A stretch of DNA of 64,000 bases, from positions 283,198-347,197 of the forward strand of contig NZ_JACHCN010000003.1 of NCBI RefSeq assembly GCF_014205795.1. Direction: 5' to 3'. The translations under genes were made by a program, and so were the position numbers. Source of the DNA: Rhodanobacter sp. MP7CTX1. Lineage in GTDB: Bacteria > Pseudomonadota > Gammaproteobacteria > Xanthomonadales > Rhodanobacteraceae. This document shows positions 1 to 9,859 of the stretch, one piece after another. Numbering within the stretch: position 1 is the stretch's first letter; each line of letters begins with the position of its first letter. A model generated the notes under the pieces. It was not told the origin of the DNA, did no database searches, and saw only the letters and a program-made list of their open reading frames with translations.

Positions 1-407
1 GTGAAGGCTTGTTGTTGCTCAGTAACGATACGGTCTGGGCAGCTGGCATCACTGACCCGATCACGCATCTGGACAAGACCTATCACGTGCAAGTGGCCGG
101 TCAGCCGGATGCCGCGATGCTGGCGGCGATGCAGACGGGAGTCAGCGATGCGGGCGATTTTCTGAGGGCGAAGCGGGCGCAACTGCTCCGCGCCGGCGAG
201 AAGAACGCCTGGCTTGAAGTGGTGCTGGATGAAGGCCGCAACAGGCACATCCGCCGGTTGCTGGCCGCACTGGGTTTGGACGTGCTGCGATTGATCCGGG
301 TCGCGATCGGGCCGCTGGCGCTCGGCGAATTGGCGAAAGGCCAATGGCGTCTGTTGAGCGAGGATGAGGTTAGGGCGCTCGATGCGCGTAAACCAGAACC
401 CGGTTGA
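1..407 (+). CDS. RsuA/RluB/RluE-family pseudouridine synthase, C-terminal part
   Basis: This reading frame is already open at the left edge (codons run from base 3), so only the last ~134 residues are present. It begins with EGLLLLSND, the segment after the catalytic GRLD motif in RsuA-type rRNA pseudouridine synthases. It then has KTYHVQVAG, EGRNRHIRRLL and the late G-L-L-G-W-R-L pattern typical of RsuA/RluB/RluE/RluF C-termini. Such enzymes isomerise a specific uridine in 16S or 23S rRNA. The catalytic Asp and any S4 domain lie outside the window, so the exact target (RluE- or RluB-like) cannot be assigned. The stop is TGA at 405-407. It faces kbl on the opposite strand. Confidence 0.85.
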   Translation, partial: EGLLLLSNDTVWAAGITDPITHLDKTYHVQVAGQPDAAMLAAMQTGVSDAGDFLRAKRAQLLRAGEKNAWLEVVLDEGRNRHIRRLLAALGLDVLRLIRVAIGPLALGELAKGQWRLLSEDEVRALDARKPEPG

Positions 408-520
408 TGTGAGCATGCCGCTCGGCAAAAGCGACTTCAGGGGACCCCGATTAACCGGAGCTCGTCGTCCCTGCGAAGGCGTGAACGACCAGCAAAGTGC
501 GGTTTCTCGAGATTCAATCT

Positions 521-622
521 ATAAATCCGGCCCGCAAATACCACGTATGAACCGTTCGTCCTGAGCGTAGCGCAGCGAAGTCGAAGGACCATTTGGGAAA
601 CCATTTGCGGGCCGGATAAATA
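521..622. repeat. Nested inverted repeat between converging genes
   Basis: Outer arms 525-539 and 603-617 are perfect 15-bp inverted copies (ATCCGGCCCGCAAAT and its complement), with the flanking AT-rich bases also pairing partly. The ~60-bp interior holds a CGTTCGTCCTGAGCGTAGCG / GAAGTCGAAGGAC palindromic unit of a type scattered in many proteobacterial genomes. It lies between two converging genes and could act as a bidirectional terminator or a REP-like element. Confidence 0.7.
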
Positions 623-642
623 GTCACGATAACGCGTCGACG

Positions 643-1842
643 TCAGTTGCCGATCACACCCAACTGCTTGCCCACCTTGGTGAACGCCGCAATCGCGTGA
701 TCCAGATGCGCGCGGGTGTGTGCTGCGCTCATTTGCGTGCGGATACGCGCCTGACCTTGTGGAACGACCGGGAAGAAAAAGCCGGTGACGTAAATACCTT
801 CGTCGAGCAGGGCCGTCGCCATCGCCTGTGCTTTCTTTGCGTCGTAGATCATCACCGGCACGATCGGGTGCACGCCGGGCTTGATATCGAAGCCGGCCTT
901 CGTCATCTGTTCGCGGAAATAGGCGGTGTTCTCTTTTACCCGTTCACGCAATTCGCCAGCCGATGCGAGCATGTCGAACACCTTGATTCCCGCGGCGACG
1001 ACGTGTGGCGGCAGCGAATTGGAAAAGAGGTAGGGGCGCGAACGCTGGCGCAGCATCTCGATCACTTCCTTGCGGCCCGTGGTGAAGCCGCCCAGTGCGC
1101 CGCCGAGCGCCTTGCCCAGGGTGCCGGTGAAGATGTCGATCTTGTCCATCACGCCATTGACCTCGGCCGAACCACGGCCGGTGTCGCCGAGGAAGCCGGT
1201 GCAATGGCATTCGTCGATATGCACCAGCGCGTTGTACTTCGCGGCCAGTGCGGTGATTTTGTCCAGCGGTGCGATGAAACCGTCCATCGAGAACGCACCA
1301 TCGGTGCTGATCAGCTTGGTTCGCGCACCAGCGGCATCGGCGGCCTGCAACTGCTTTTCGAGATCGGCCATGTCGCTGTTCGCGTAGCGGAAGCGCTTCG
1401 CCTTGCATAGACGGATGCCGTCGATGATCGAGGCGTGGTTGAGCGCGTCGGAGATGACCGCATCCTCTTCGCCCAGCAGCGGCTCAAACAGGCCACCGTT
1501 CGCATCGAAACAGGCGGCATACAGAATCGTGTCCTCGGTGCCGAAGAATTCGGCGATCTTCGCTTCCAGCTGCTTGTGCAGATCCTGCGTGCCACAGATG
1601 AAGCGCACACTGGCCATGCCGAAGCCATGCGTGTCCAGCGCATCCTTGGCGGCCTGGATGACTGCGGGATGATCAGCGAGGCCAAGATAGTTGTTGGCGC
1701 AGAAGTTCAGCACCTTGCGGCCGCCTTCCAGTTCGATCTCGGCGGACTGCGGCGAAGTGATGATGCGCTCGGCCTTGAACAGGCCTTGTTCGCGGATGGA
1801 TTCGAGTTCGCTCGCGTAACGCGTCTGGCCGGGGTAGCTCAT
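643..1842 (-). CDS. kbl: Glycine C-acetyltransferase (2-amino-3-ketobutyrate CoA ligase)
   Basis: This PLP enzyme cleaves 2-amino-3-ketobutyrate with CoA to glycine and acetyl-CoA, the second step of threonine catabolism after Tdh. The 399-residue length matches E. coli Kbl (398). It shows the alpha-oxoamine synthase fold features: [10 protein letters not shown] near 50, [12 protein letters not shown] near 131, HIDECHCTG near 208, and the PLP-binding lysine in [14 protein letters not shown] (K244, the same number as in E. coli). The ATG at 1842 has a GGAA ribosome-binding site about 8 bases upstream. Its usual partner tdh lies upstream on the same strand but is separated by the DUF748 gene. 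Confidence 0.97.
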   Translation of the reverse strand: MSYPGQTRYASELESIREQGLFKAERIITSPQSAEIELEGGRKVLNFCANNYLGLADHPAVIQAAKDALDTHGFGMASVRFICGTQDLHKQLEAKIAEFFGTEDTILYAACFDANGGLFEPLLGEEDAVISDALNHASIIDGIRLCKAKRFRYANSDMADLEKQLQAADAAGARTKLISTDGAFSMDGFIAPLDKITALAAKYNALVHIDECHCTGFLGDTGRGSAEVNGVMDKIDIFTGTLGKALGGALGGFTTGRKEVIEMLRQRSRPYLFSNSLPPHVVAAGIKVFDMLASAGELRERVKENTAYFREQMTKAGFDIKPGVHPIVPVMIYDAKKAQAMATALLDEGIYVTGFFFPVVPQGQARIRTQMSAAHTRAHLDHAIAAFTKVGKQLGVIGN

Positions 1843-2012
1843 GGGGGGATTCCAGCTGGGGGCAAAGACATAGTTTGAGCCCTCGAGGCTGGTCTGTGAA
1901 GGAAGCGCTGGGAACGGCTGCTTACGCTTGTGCGACGCGCTGCTTTCTCTGCCTCCCGGAGAGGGTCGGTGTGAGGGGCGGGTGCTCGCGGGGAATGATT
2001 GCTCTTGCAGCT

Positions 2013-2101
2013 ATTGTGGGAGCGACTTCAGTCGCGATGCTCTTGATTGCCTTTACTGAACGACAGAGCCAGAGCATCGCAACTGAAGTCGCTCCCACAA
2101 G
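2013..2101. repeat. REP-like palindrome, GTGGGAGCGACTTCAGTCGC family
   Basis: Arms 2015-2042 and 2072-2099 form a 28-bp inverted repeat with one mismatch around a ~29-base loop. The same unit recurs at 29606-29678. It lies in the gap between the DUF748 gene and kbl, both on the minus strand, so it could form a stable mRNA hairpin there. Nothing else is visible in the 1843-2134 gap. Confidence 0.85.
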
Positions 2102-2134
2102 GTCGCTTATGGCGCGAAGTCTTTGAGCAGGCTC

Positions 2135-5100
2135 TCACCCCTGGTGCAGGCCAAAATCCACCCGCGTCGTCTTGCCCTTGTCGTCGATGCCCTCGGCGGT
2201 GAGTTTGGGGTCCTTCAGCGAGATGCGTTTGTCGTCGACTTTGCCGTGCAGCCATGTCTGGACGGCGGTGGCGCGTCGCTCGGCCAGGTCGTGCATGGCC
2301 TTGGCGTCCACCGGTACGTTGGTTTCCATCAGGCTGTGCATCTCGTCCGGTTCCAGCGATTTCTGCAGGCCGATGAGGTTGTGCGGCTTGCTCTTGAAGT
2401 CGTCGTGTTTGTAGGCGCGCTTGAGATAACCCTCGTACTCGTCGGGCGTCACCTTCACGGCCGCCAGTGCGGCATCGGACGTGTCGGCATTTTTGCCGGA
2501 TGTGTCCTCGAGCTTCTCGCGGCGGACCATGTTTTCGACGGTGACTTTGCGCAAGCCATCTTCATCTTTGGTCGGATCAACGCGACCGATGATGTCGAGG
2601 TTGAGCGACGTTTTCTGGTTGAGCAGACCGACAATTTTGCCGAGCCGCTCCTGTGCCTTGGCATCCAGCACCCCGGAGCCTGGGTCGAACTCCACGTAGC
2701 CCAGGTCTTCATGGTTGCTGCCGCCGAACGCCGCGCCAAGCAGTCGGAACGGAGCGGTGATGGCCTTCGCGATCAGGTTGCCGATGGCGTGCCAGATCAC
2801 ACCGCCAAGGCTGAACTGCGGATCGTCCAACGAGCCGGAGACCGGCACATCGACATCGATATTGCCCTGGGTGTCCTTGAGCAGCGCCACCGCCAGCTTC
2901 ACCGGCAAATGAGAGATGCCCGGGCTTTCGTCGCGATCGCCGAAGGTCAGCTGAGTGATGAAGATGTGGTTGTCGGCGTTGAGCTTGCCCTGGTCAAGCG
3001 TGTAGTGCACGTCGACAGTGAGCTTGCCCTGGGTGATCGGGTAACCCGTGTATCGGGTGGAATACGCACTGAGCCGGGTCAGCTCAACCTCGTTGGCCTT
3101 GCCCTTGATGTCGAGGAAAGCCACCGGAGCCAGCGGACTGATGGTGCCGTCGATATCTACCGGTGAGTCATCGTCCAACGCGGCCTGTATGGCCAGGTCA
3201 GCGGGTGGCGCACCTTCCTTCGTACCGAACGCGCCGACCTTGCCGGTCAGCTTGGTGAGGTTGGCGGTGTAGTTCGGCTTGATGAAGTTGTCGGTGTAGT
3301 TGAGCTGGCCGTTGACCAGCGTGACCCCACCGATATGGATGTCCGCCGCAGGCGCGGACGGTGCAGCGGCCGTGGCTGTTGTTGGCGCCACGCTGGGCTG
3401 CGGCTTGGGTGCCGCTGGGGCTGCGGGTGCATTGTTCTCGGCGCGGGTCACCGAGACCGGTGCGGTTTCGGGCTTGGCCACGACGTCGGACAGATTTAGC
3501 CGTCCATTCGCGTTGACGATCATGCGTGCATAAAACGAACTGAGCACCAGTCCGCCCACGTGCACGCGTGGCGTGCCGCTGCCGTAGGCCACGTCGATGC
3601 TGGAGCCGCTGAGCGTCCGCCAGCGCATGAAATCGTCGCCGGTGATCTTGTCCTGCACGCGCACCTGTTCGAGCGCGGCCTTGCCCTTATAGGCGAATTT
3701 CGGCTCGGCACTGCGACCGTCGTAGTGCAGCTTGCCGTCGCTGCTGACGCTGGCGCTGGTGATGGTGACATTGAGCGGGACGCTGATGTACGGCTCGAAG
3801 TTGGCGATATCCAGCTGTCGCGTGGTCAACTGGACATCGGCCACGGTTGGTATCGGCTGCAGCTTGCCCGAGGCGGTGAAGCTGCCCTTGGCTACCTTGC
3901 CTTCCAGTTTGAAAGCGCGCGGCTCGTTGAGCTTGTCGCTGAGGTTGTCGAGCCCGCCCGTGAGCGAGTCGACCTTGATCTTCACCGGCTTGTTGCCAGC
4001 GGCCATGTCGGTGACGTCGATCGCGCTGTTCTCGATGCCGAGATGGGCGATGCTCCAATGCCATGGCGGACCATGATCCGGAGCGGCATGGCGCGGTGCG
4101 TTCTTGACGGCGAAAAGATCAAGCAGGCTGATGTACTTGTTGCTGTTGCGCTGGATGTCCAGGCTCAGATCGGTCGCAGTGACGGTACCCAGTTGCGCCT
4201 GACGGCTGGCCAGGTCGATCTGCGCGATGTCTGCCTCCAACTTGTTCCATGCCACGGGCGCACCATGGCCCTTGAACTGTGGCTCCAGCGCGAAGTCGGT
4301 CACGCCGGCATGCGCATCGGCGAGGTGAACGTTGACGGCCTTGCCCCAGTCGAGCTGCAGCTGCCCGCTGGCGTCGAGCTTGCCCTTGGTCATGCGCGCG
4401 GCGACTGAAGATGCCGCCATCGCCTGCAGCGGCACCATGTCCACCTGCTTCAGGCCCAGCGCTGCCGTGAGACGCGACGCGGCGAGATCCAGCGTGCCGC
4501 GAGCGTTGATTTCGCCGCCAAACAACTGGCCTGCCAGATCCAGTTTGGCCGGCGGTGCGGCAAGCATGCTCAGACCCTGCAGGCTGCCATGGAGATTGAC
4601 CAGATCGAGTTTGTTCTGGGCCGCGTCGGTGTAGTGCACGGCGCTGCCGGAAAGCGTCATCGATGCAATGCGCAGATCCGTCGGCGCCGATTTCTTGTCG
4701 GCTTCCGATGGAGCGGGGTTTGAAGTGAGCGTGTCTAAGTTGCCGTGCCCGTCGGCGCTCAATGTGTAATAGATCTCGGCCTGATCCAGTTTCAGCGCAC
4801 CGAGGTGGTAGCGCGATAGCAGTGGCTCTACGTCGACCAACTGCACCGTGCCGTGTCCGAGTTTCGTGATCGCCTCACCCTTGCTGCTGTTGAGCACGAA
4901 GCCGTCCAGCTGCAGATTGCCGGTGAGTTGCAACTGTGGGGTGGGCTTGGCCTGCACGAAATGCAGCTCAAGCGTGCCGCTGAGCAAACCATTGGGAATG
5001 GCCACCGGCAGCGGGGCGGGGACGTAGCCGAGATAGCGCGACAGATCCAGCCGGTCGAGCGTGAAGCTGACCGTCGACTCGCGGCTGTCTGCAAACGGTT

Positions 5101-5779
5101 TGGTATGACCCTCGATACGCAGCGGGCTGCCGTCCACGCGCATCGCCAGCAGCGGTTGCACGAATACGTCGGTGTCGCTGGGCAGGTTGGCCATGAAGGG
5201 AATGCCAAGCTCCAGCTGCTCGACGTGATGGTTCGCCTTCATGGCCTGGTCGTCGAACTGGATGTCGCCGTTGTGCACGCTGATGTTGGACAGCGCAAAA
5301 CGCGCGGGCGGAGCTTTCGGATCCGATGGTTTGGCGTTGAGCCGGTCGATGATGTCGCTGAAGTTGAACTGCTGGTCCGCGGTACGCACGATGCGGATCC
5401 GCGGGCGCTGCAGGGTGAGTTCATCCAGCACCGGCGCCAGGCGAAACAGGGAAGCCCATGACGCGTCGGCGACTACCTGACCGATATCCACAAAGGCCGA
5501 TTTGCCGTCACGGTCGGCGATATGCAGCTGGTCCAGCTCCAGCCGCAGCGTGTACGGGTTCAGATGGACTGCACCGAGAGTTACCGGACGCTGCAACGCG
5601 GCGCTGGCGCGCGATTCGATCTGCGAGCGGATGATCGACGGTGCGGCAAGAAACCCGAGCAGGCCGAAGATCACCAGCACAATGGCCAGGATCAGCAGCG
5701 TCTTGCGCACGCGATGGGAATGATAGACGGCGAGGGCGCGGTCGCGTCCTGCGGTCAGGCGGGGATTCAAATCAGCCAT
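2135..5779 (-). CDS. AsmA-like DUF748 envelope protein
   Basis: A 1,214-residue protein with a short basic N-terminus, one membrane segment at about 27-47 (LLILAIVLVIFGLLGFLAAP) and a long repetitive beta-rich periplasmic part. The repeated AsmA-type pattern (A.LQRPVTLG.V.LNPYTLRLEL near 42-70) points to the DUF748 branch of the AsmA/TamB/YhdP family, whose bridge-like members are linked to lipid movement between the two membranes. Residues ~740-790 are a Pro/Ala-rich linker. The C-terminus (from ~1020, VEFDPGSGVLDAKAQERL) resembles the DUF748 terminal domain with an OmpA-like flavour. It sits between tdh and kbl on the same strand. The family call is good; the substrate is unknown. Confidence 0.85.
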   Translation of the reverse strand: MADLNPRLTAGRDRALAVYHSHRVRKTLLILAIVLVIFGLLGFLAAPSIIRSQIESRASAALQRPVTLGAVHLNPYTLRLELDQLHIADRDGKSAFVDIGQVVADASWASLFRLAPVLDELTLQRPRIRIVRTADQQFNFSDIIDRLNAKPSDPKAPPARFALSNISVHNGDIQFDDQAMKANHHVEQLELGIPFMANLPSDTDVFVQPLLAMRVDGSPLRIEGHTKPFADSRESTVSFTLDRLDLSRYLGYVPAPLPVAIPNGLLSGTLELHFVQAKPTPQLQLTGNLQLDGFVLNSSKGEAITKLGHGTVQLVDVEPLLSRYHLGALKLDQAEIYYTLSADGHGNLDTLTSNPAPSEADKKSAPTDLRIASMTLSGSAVHYTDAAQNKLDLVNLHGSLQGLSMLAAPPAKLDLAGQLFGGEINARGTLDLAASRLTAALGLKQVDMVPLQAMAASSVAARMTKGKLDASGQLQLDWGKAVNVHLADAHAGVTDFALEPQFKGHGAPVAWNKLEADIAQIDLASRQAQLGTVTATDLSLDIQRNSNKYISLLDLFAVKNAPRHAAPDHGPPWHWSIAHLGIENSAIDVTDMAAGNKPVKIKVDSLTGGLDNLSDKLNEPRAFKLEGKVAKGSFTASGKLQPIPTVADVQLTTRQLDIANFEPYISVPLNVTITSASVSSDGKLHYDGRSAEPKFAYKGKAALEQVRVQDKITGDDFMRWRTLSGSSIDVAYGSGTPRVHVGGLVLSSFYARMIVNANGRLNLSDVVAKPETAPVSVTRAENNAPAAPAAPKPQPSVAPTTATAAAPSAPAADIHIGGVTLVNGQLNYTDNFIKPNYTANLTKLTGKVGAFGTKEGAPPADLAIQAALDDDSPVDIDGTISPLAPVAFLDIKGKANEVELTRLSAYSTRYTGYPITQGKLTVDVHYTLDQGKLNADNHIFITQLTFGDRDESPGISHLPVKLAVALLKDTQGNIDVDVPVSGSLDDPQFSLGGVIWHAIGNLIAKAITAPFRLLGAAFGGSNHEDLGYVEFDPGSGVLDAKAQERLGKIVGLLNQKTSLNLDIIGRVDPTKDEDGLRKVTVENMVRREKLEDTSGKNADTSDAALAAVKVTPDEYEGYLKRAYKHDDFKSKPHNLIGLQKSLEPDEMHSLMETNVPVDAKAMHDLAERRATAVQTWLHGKVDDKRISLKDPKLTAEGIDDKGKTTRVDFGLHQG

Positions 5780-5907
5780 GCTGACGATGCTCCGATGACA
5801 TCGCGTGCCGACCGTGTGCGGCCATCAGGCCTTACACCTTCACAATCCCGGCGATTCTGTCGGCCGCCCTGACCGGAGTGTACTAGGCGGCCTTGCCCGC
5901 AAAACGT

Positions 5908-5936
5908 CCCTTGCGCCGGACAAACCGGCGCAAGTT
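5908..5936 (-). terminator. Hairpin after tdh
   Basis: CTTGCGCCGG (5910-5919) pairs perfectly with CCGGCGCAAG (5925-5934) around a 5-base loop. It lies just downstream of the tdh stop on the minus strand and is followed there by GGGACGTTTTGC, so it is a weak intrinsic terminator or processing hairpin. Confidence 0.55.
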
Positions 5937-5964
5937 GGCATTGTGTTCAGCCCACGCAGCCGGC

Positions 5965-6999
5965 TTAGTTCCAGCTACAGACGACCTTGCCGCAGTTGCC
6001 GGCGTCCATCAGGTCGAAACCCTTCTGGAAATCGTCGATCGCGATCTGATGAGTCAGCACCTTCTGCAGCGGGAAACCGGTGAGCACCATCTGGGTCATC
6101 TTGTACCAGGTCTCGTACATGCGACGGCCGTAGATACCCTGCAGGGTGAGGCCCTTGAAGATCACCTTGTCCCAGTCGATGCCGGCGCCACGCGGCATGA
6201 TGCCGAGCATCGCGATCTTGCCGCCGTGGTACATGCAGTCCAGCATGTCGGAGAACGCGCGCGGGTTGCCGCTCATTTCCAGGCCCACGTCGAAACCTTC
6301 GATGTGCAGCTCTTTCACGGTGTCCTTCAGCGACTGCTTGGAGACGTTGACCACGCGGGTGGCGCCCATGTCGGCGGCGAGCTTCAGGCGGTAATCGTTG
6401 ACGTCGGTGACTACCACGTTGCGGGCGCCGATGTGCTTGGCGATACCCGCAGCGATGATGCCGATCGGGCCGGCGCCGGTAATCAGCACGTCTTCGCCGA
6501 TCAGGTCGAACTCCAGCGCGCAATGTGCGGCGTTGCCGTAGGGGTCGAAGAACGCGGCCAGCTCGGACGGGATCTGGTCCGGGATCGGCCACAGGTTCGA
6601 GGCCGGCATGGTCATGTATTCGGCGAACGCGCCATTGCGGTTCACGCCGATACCGACGGTATTCGGGCACAGGTGCTGGCGGCCCGCGCGGCAATTGCGG
6701 CAGTGACCGCAGACGATGTGTCCTTCGGCGGAGACGCGGTCGCCGATCTTGTAACCGGTAACGCCCGGGCCGATCTCAACGATGCGGCCGACGAATTCAT
6801 GGCCGATCGTGAGGCCCGGCGTGATCGTGCGCTGCGACCACTCGTCCCACTTGTAGATGTGCAGATCGGTGCCGCAGATCGCGGTTTTTTCCATCTTGAT
6901 CAGCACTTCGTTCGGGCCGACCACCGGCATCGGCACCTCTTCCATCCAGATACCCTGTTCGGGCTTGCGCTTGACCAGGGCTTTCATCGTCTGCTGCAT
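5965..6999 (-). CDS. tdh: L-threonine 3-dehydrogenase
   Basis: Zn-dependent medium-chain dehydrogenase oxidising L-threonine with NAD+ to 2-amino-3-ketobutyrate, which Kbl then cleaves. Visible features are the catalytic-zinc motif [24 protein letters not shown], the structural-zinc cysteines [15 protein letters not shown], and the Rossmann glycines [14 protein letters not shown] chose the ATG at 6999 ([12 protein letters not shown]): it has a GGAA site with ~8-base spacing and gives 344 residues against 341 in E. coli. The ATG at 6987 is the alternative; the frame remains open further upstream but that part does not look like the family. Confidence 0.95.
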   Translation of the reverse strand: MQQTMKALVKRKPEQGIWMEEVPMPVVGPNEVLIKMEKTAICGTDLHIYKWDEWSQRTITPGLTIGHEFVGRIVEIGPGVTGYKIGDRVSAEGHIVCGHCRNCRAGRQHLCPNTVGIGVNRNGAFAEYMTMPASNLWPIPDQIPSELAAFFDPYGNAAHCALEFDLIGEDVLITGAGPIGIIAAGIAKHIGARNVVVTDVNDYRLKLAADMGATRVVNVSKQSLKDTVKELHIEGFDVGLEMSGNPRAFSDMLDCMYHGGKIAMLGIMPRGAGIDWDKVIFKGLTLQGIYGRRMYETWYKMTQMVLTGFPLQKVLTHQIAIDDFQKGFDLMDAGNCGKVVCSWN

Positions 7000-7123
7000 G
7001 GGGATTCCAGGTTGGCCCTTGGGGCGGGCGGAGAAGGGGATACTCAATTCACCATTATAGATCGCGGGGTGCATGCCGTGCCTTGACGCGCTGCGGCATG
7101 GCCCGTCTGCCCCAGGACGGCGT

Positions 7124-7846
7124 TCAGATATCCAGGCGGACGTAATTGCGCGTGAACGTGATCGGCTGCTTGACCGACGGGGGGGTCCATTGCTCGGTCA
7201 CAGTCAGCTGATGACCGTCCGGCGAGCGCACCCAGCTTTGCTCGAGCCGGATGCCGCCATCAAATTCCATCGAAATCTGCAGGCCATCCGCAGTCAGTTG
7301 GCTGCGCACCATGGCGTTGCCGTTGAGCGATTCGTGCGTGATGCCGTCGAGGCGCGCATCCAGCCGATTCGAGTTGGCGAGTGCGACCTGCACACTGTGC
7401 TCGTCCTGCTGCACATTCAGCAGCGAATCGACGTTGAGCAGGGGTGGCGGCGAATCGTTGGACGCAGCGGTATCACTGTCATTGTCGCTGGCGGTGCTGG
7501 ATTTATGTCCATGGCCCCCGCCATGGCTGCCACCCATGCCACCCCCACCCATACCGCTGCCGCCCATGCCGCCGCCATGCCCACCATGCTGGCCCGAGGC
7601 CTGGCTGGCGGCTGGCGCGGCGGTCGATGTGGCGGCGGCTGGTTGCACAGCCGGCTGTTCGCGTCTTTTCTCAGCGCGCAGCCGCGCGCCAATGACCGAC
7701 ACGTCATCACTATGCAGCTGATCCAGCCGCCAAACGCCGTTGAAATCAGGCAGCGAAGTGTTGGCAGCGCGGGCGAGGCCGCCGGATACGAACAAGCCTG
7801 CGACGACCAGCGCGCAGGGCAGATACAGCGACTTGCGGAAGGTCAT
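7124..7846 (-). CDS. Exported Gly/His-rich protein of unknown function
   Basis: 240 residues. The N-terminus [19 protein letters not shown] ending SGGLARA is a clear Sec signal peptide, followed by [12 protein letters not shown], a phrase common in periplasmic proteins of unknown function. The middle holds a low-complexity stretch of HGG, GMGG and SHGGGHGH units (about residues 80-105) that could bind metal, then a Ser/Asp linker. The C-terminal ~100 residues ([29 protein letters not shown]) look like beta strands. GGTGAAA lies upstream of the ATG at 7846. I do not recognise the family; export is well supported, function is not. Confidence 0.75.
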   Translation of the reverse strand: MTFRKSLYLPCALVVAGLFVSGGLARAANTSLPDFNGVWRLDQLHSDDVSVIGARLRAEKRREQPAVQPAAATSTAAPAASQASGQHGGHGGGMGGSGMGGGGMGGSHGGGHGHKSSTASDNDSDTAASNDSPPPLLNVDSLLNVQQDEHSVQVALANSNRLDARLDGITHESLNGNAMVRSQLTADGLQISMEFDGGIRLEQSWVRSPDGHQLTVTEQWTPPSVKQPITFTRNYVRLDI

Positions 7847-8103
7847 GGCAACAGTTTCACCGTGGTTTTGTTGGACTACGCCCATCGCACTTGCCGTTGA
7901 GTGGCGGCCTTGCGGCCATGCGCGGCCCAGACATCGCGATGCGTAGCACGTCCCATGAAAACGTCCGGTCCGCGGCACCGGTTGACCGTGGCGAGCGAGC
8001 CCCGTCGCCGAGCGGTTGGCTCCTCTCCTGCGACCGAAGGAAGTCCCTTCTTCGGGACAAGCAGGGGGAGGGGGCCAAAAGCCGGCCGGCTGAGAGATGC
8101 CGC

Positions 8104-8178
8104 GTAGGTTGGGCTGAGCGTCAGCGATGCCCAACACTGCTGCACGACAGCGTTGGGCATCGCCAACGCTCATCCCAG
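8104..8178. repeat. REP-like palindrome, GTAGGTTGGGCTGAGCG family
   Basis: The left arm (8104-8135) and right arm (8152-8178) are imperfect inverted copies around GATGCCCAAC/GTTGGGCATC. A cleaner copy of the same family is at 25310-25395. Confidence 0.8.
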
Positions 8179-8199
8179 TGTTCGTCGCGCGTCCCGTTT

Positions 8200-8306
8200 G
8201 CTCCTTTCCCTGCCTGCAGGGCGAGGTTGGGATGGGAGCCCTTCATCACGTCGGTGGGAAGAGCTTTGCCCCACCCCAACCCTCCCCTGCATGCGGGGGA
8301 GGGAGC
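8200..8306. repeat. Long imperfect inverted repeat, GGGGAGGTTGGGAGGGG family
   Basis: The left arm 8200-8236 (GCTCCTTTCCCTGC through GGTTGGGATGGG) pairs with the right arm 8269-8306 (CCCCACCCCAACCCTCCC through GGGGGAGGGAGC). Relatives occur at 53087-53188 and, as a half copy, at 51327-51368. Confidence 0.75.
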
Positions 8307-8370
8307 CAAAAGCTGACCCGGCCGAGATTGAAACCTAATCAGATCGGGGCATGACCACTAGAATGCGCCG

Positions 8371-9342
8371 ATGCCTGTCGACCAACGTCCCCTCGCCATC
8401 TTCCTGATGGGTCCCACCGCCTCGGGCAAGACCGCGCTGGCGTGCGAACTCAGCGAGAGGTTCCCGCTGGAGCTGATCAGTGTCGACTCGGCGCTGGTCT
8501 ATCGCGGCATGGACATCGGCACCGCCAAGCCCGATACGGTAACGCTGACCCGTTATCCCCATGCCTTGATCGATATCCGCGATCCGGCGCAGCCGTATTC
8601 CGCGGCGGATTTTCGCGCCGATGCGCTGCCGGCGATGCAGCAGATCAGCGTGCGAGGCAGGGTGCCGCTGCTGGTCGGCGGTACCGGGCTATATTTCCGC
8701 GCGTTGCAACAAGGGCTTTCCGACTTGCCCGAGGCCGACCCGGCGACCCGTGCGCGGCTTACCGCCGAGGCGGAGCAGTTCGGCTGGCCAGCCTTGCACG
8801 CCCGGCTGGCTGAGCTGGATCCGCCTGCCGCCCGCCGGATCGGCTGTAACGACGCCCAGCGTCTGCAACGCGCGCTGGAAGTGATCGAGCTGACCGGCCG
8901 GCCGCTGTCCGAACTTCAGCGCAGCGGCGCCACGGGCTCAACCGCCTTCCCATGGCGTGTACTCAAGCTGGCCCTGCTGCCGCCCGATCGAAGCGTGCTG
9001 CATGCACGCATCGCGCAGCGCTTCGACGCCATGCTGGCGGCCGGGCTCCTCGACGAAGTGCGTGCACTGCGCGCCCGCGGCGACCTCCACGCCGACCTGC
9101 CGGCAATCCGTGCCGTCGGCTATCGACAGGCGTGGGAACACCTGGACGGTATGACTGACCTGGCCGAGTTCCGCGACCGCGGCATCTTCGCCACTCGCCA
9201 GCTGGCCAAGCGCCAAATCACCTGGCTGCGCAGCGACTTCGGTGCACGACTGTTTGATCCCGATCAACCCTCCCTCAATGACCGTGCCACTGACGCCGTG
9301 CAGTTGTTTCTGAGCGGTCCCGGCGCACCAGACAGGGCATGA
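8371..9342 (+). CDS. miaA: tRNA dimethylallyltransferase
   Basis: Transfers a dimethylallyl group to N6 of A37 in tRNAs reading UNN codons, the first step to ms2i6A. 323 residues. P-loop GPTASGKT at 14-21, [16 protein letters not shown] (Asp and substrate-contact motif), [14 protein letters not shown] and [13 protein letters not shown] are all intact. It heads the conserved miaA-hfq-hflX-hflK-hflC-purA run, with 168 bases before hfq. Confidence 0.97.
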   Translation: MPVDQRPLAIFLMGPTASGKTALACELSERFPLELISVDSALVYRGMDIGTAKPDTVTLTRYPHALIDIRDPAQPYSAADFRADALPAMQQISVRGRVPLLVGGTGLYFRALQQGLSDLPEADPATRARLTAEAEQFGWPALHARLAELDPPAARRIGCNDAQRLQRALEVIELTGRPLSELQRSGATGSTAFPWRVLKLALLPPDRSVLHARIAQRFDAMLAAGLLDEVRALRARGDLHADLPAIRAVGYRQAWEHLDGMTDLAEFRDRGIFATRQLAKRQITWLRSDFGARLFDPDQPSLNDRATDAVQLFLSGPGAPDRA

Positions 9343-9455
9343 GCCTGGCGCGGCACCCCCATATGCCACCAGCGTGAACGACGGCGCTTTTCGCACTTAA
9401 CAATCTCCTTTCACCAAGCGTTTGAAAGCAGCTAAGATTCCAAGCAAGTTGGGCC

Positions 9456-9477
9456 GGGGCGCCTTCGGCGTTTTTTC
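9456..9477 (+). terminator. Short T-tailed hairpin between miaA and hfq
   Basis: CGCC-TTC-GGCG (9460-9470) is followed directly by six T residues. The stem is short, so it may attenuate rather than stop transcription entering hfq. Confidence 0.45.
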
Positions 9478-9510
9478 TCGGGCCTGTCCGTTGCAAGGGG
9501 AGAACAAGAA

Positions 9511-9798
9511 ATGTCCAAGGGACAATCGTTGCAGGATCCGTTTCTGAACGCGTTGCGTCGTGAACGCGTGCCAGTCGCCATTTATCTGGTCAATGGCATC
9601 AAATTGCAGGGCACGGTCGAGTCCTTCGACCAGTTTGTGGTGCTGCTGCGCAACCAGGTCAGCCAGATGGTCTACAAACACGCCATCTCCACCGTGGTAC
9701 CGAGCCGCAATGTGCGTATCGGCAATGGCCATGACGGCCATGACGGCCACGACAGTCATGCCGACGCATCACCTGCATCGGACGAAGCTGACGCTTGA
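9511..9798 (+). CDS. hfq: RNA chaperone Hfq
   Basis: Hexameric Sm-like protein that anneals small RNAs to mRNAs. 95 residues. The Sm core is complete: [20 protein letters not shown] at 7-26, Sm1 [20 protein letters not shown], and Sm2 with [12 protein letters not shown] at 55-66. After residue 70 the tail is unusual: GHD repeated three times, then [23 protein letters not shown] site precedes the ATG at 9511. Neighbours miaA and hflX are the usual ones. Confidence 0.98.
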   Translation: MSKGQSLQDPFLNALRRERVPVAIYLVNGIKLQGTVESFDQFVVLLRNQVSQMVYKHAISTVVPSRNVRIGNGHDGHDGHDSHADASPASDEADA

Positions 9799-9859
9799 TT
9801 GAGGGGATGTTCGCCCGCATGAAGTAGGTCTGATTCGCTAAAGAGGCCACTTCCACTAG

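Larger units (their letters stand above)
7847..8370. other. 524-base intergenic region made largely of repeats
   Basis: No credible gene. It contains a CTCCTCTCCTGC...GCAGGGGGAGGG unit (8030-8076), a GTAGGTTGGGCTGAGCG palindrome (8104-8178) and a ~107-bp imperfect inverted repeat (8200-8306). It separates divergently oriented genes, so the promoters of both the exported protein and miaA should lie near its ends. Confidence 0.8.

Noticed and set aside
7891-8316. 141-codon open frame in the repeat-filled gap
   Set aside because: It crosses three palindromic repeats, lacks a ribosome-binding site and has no domain.
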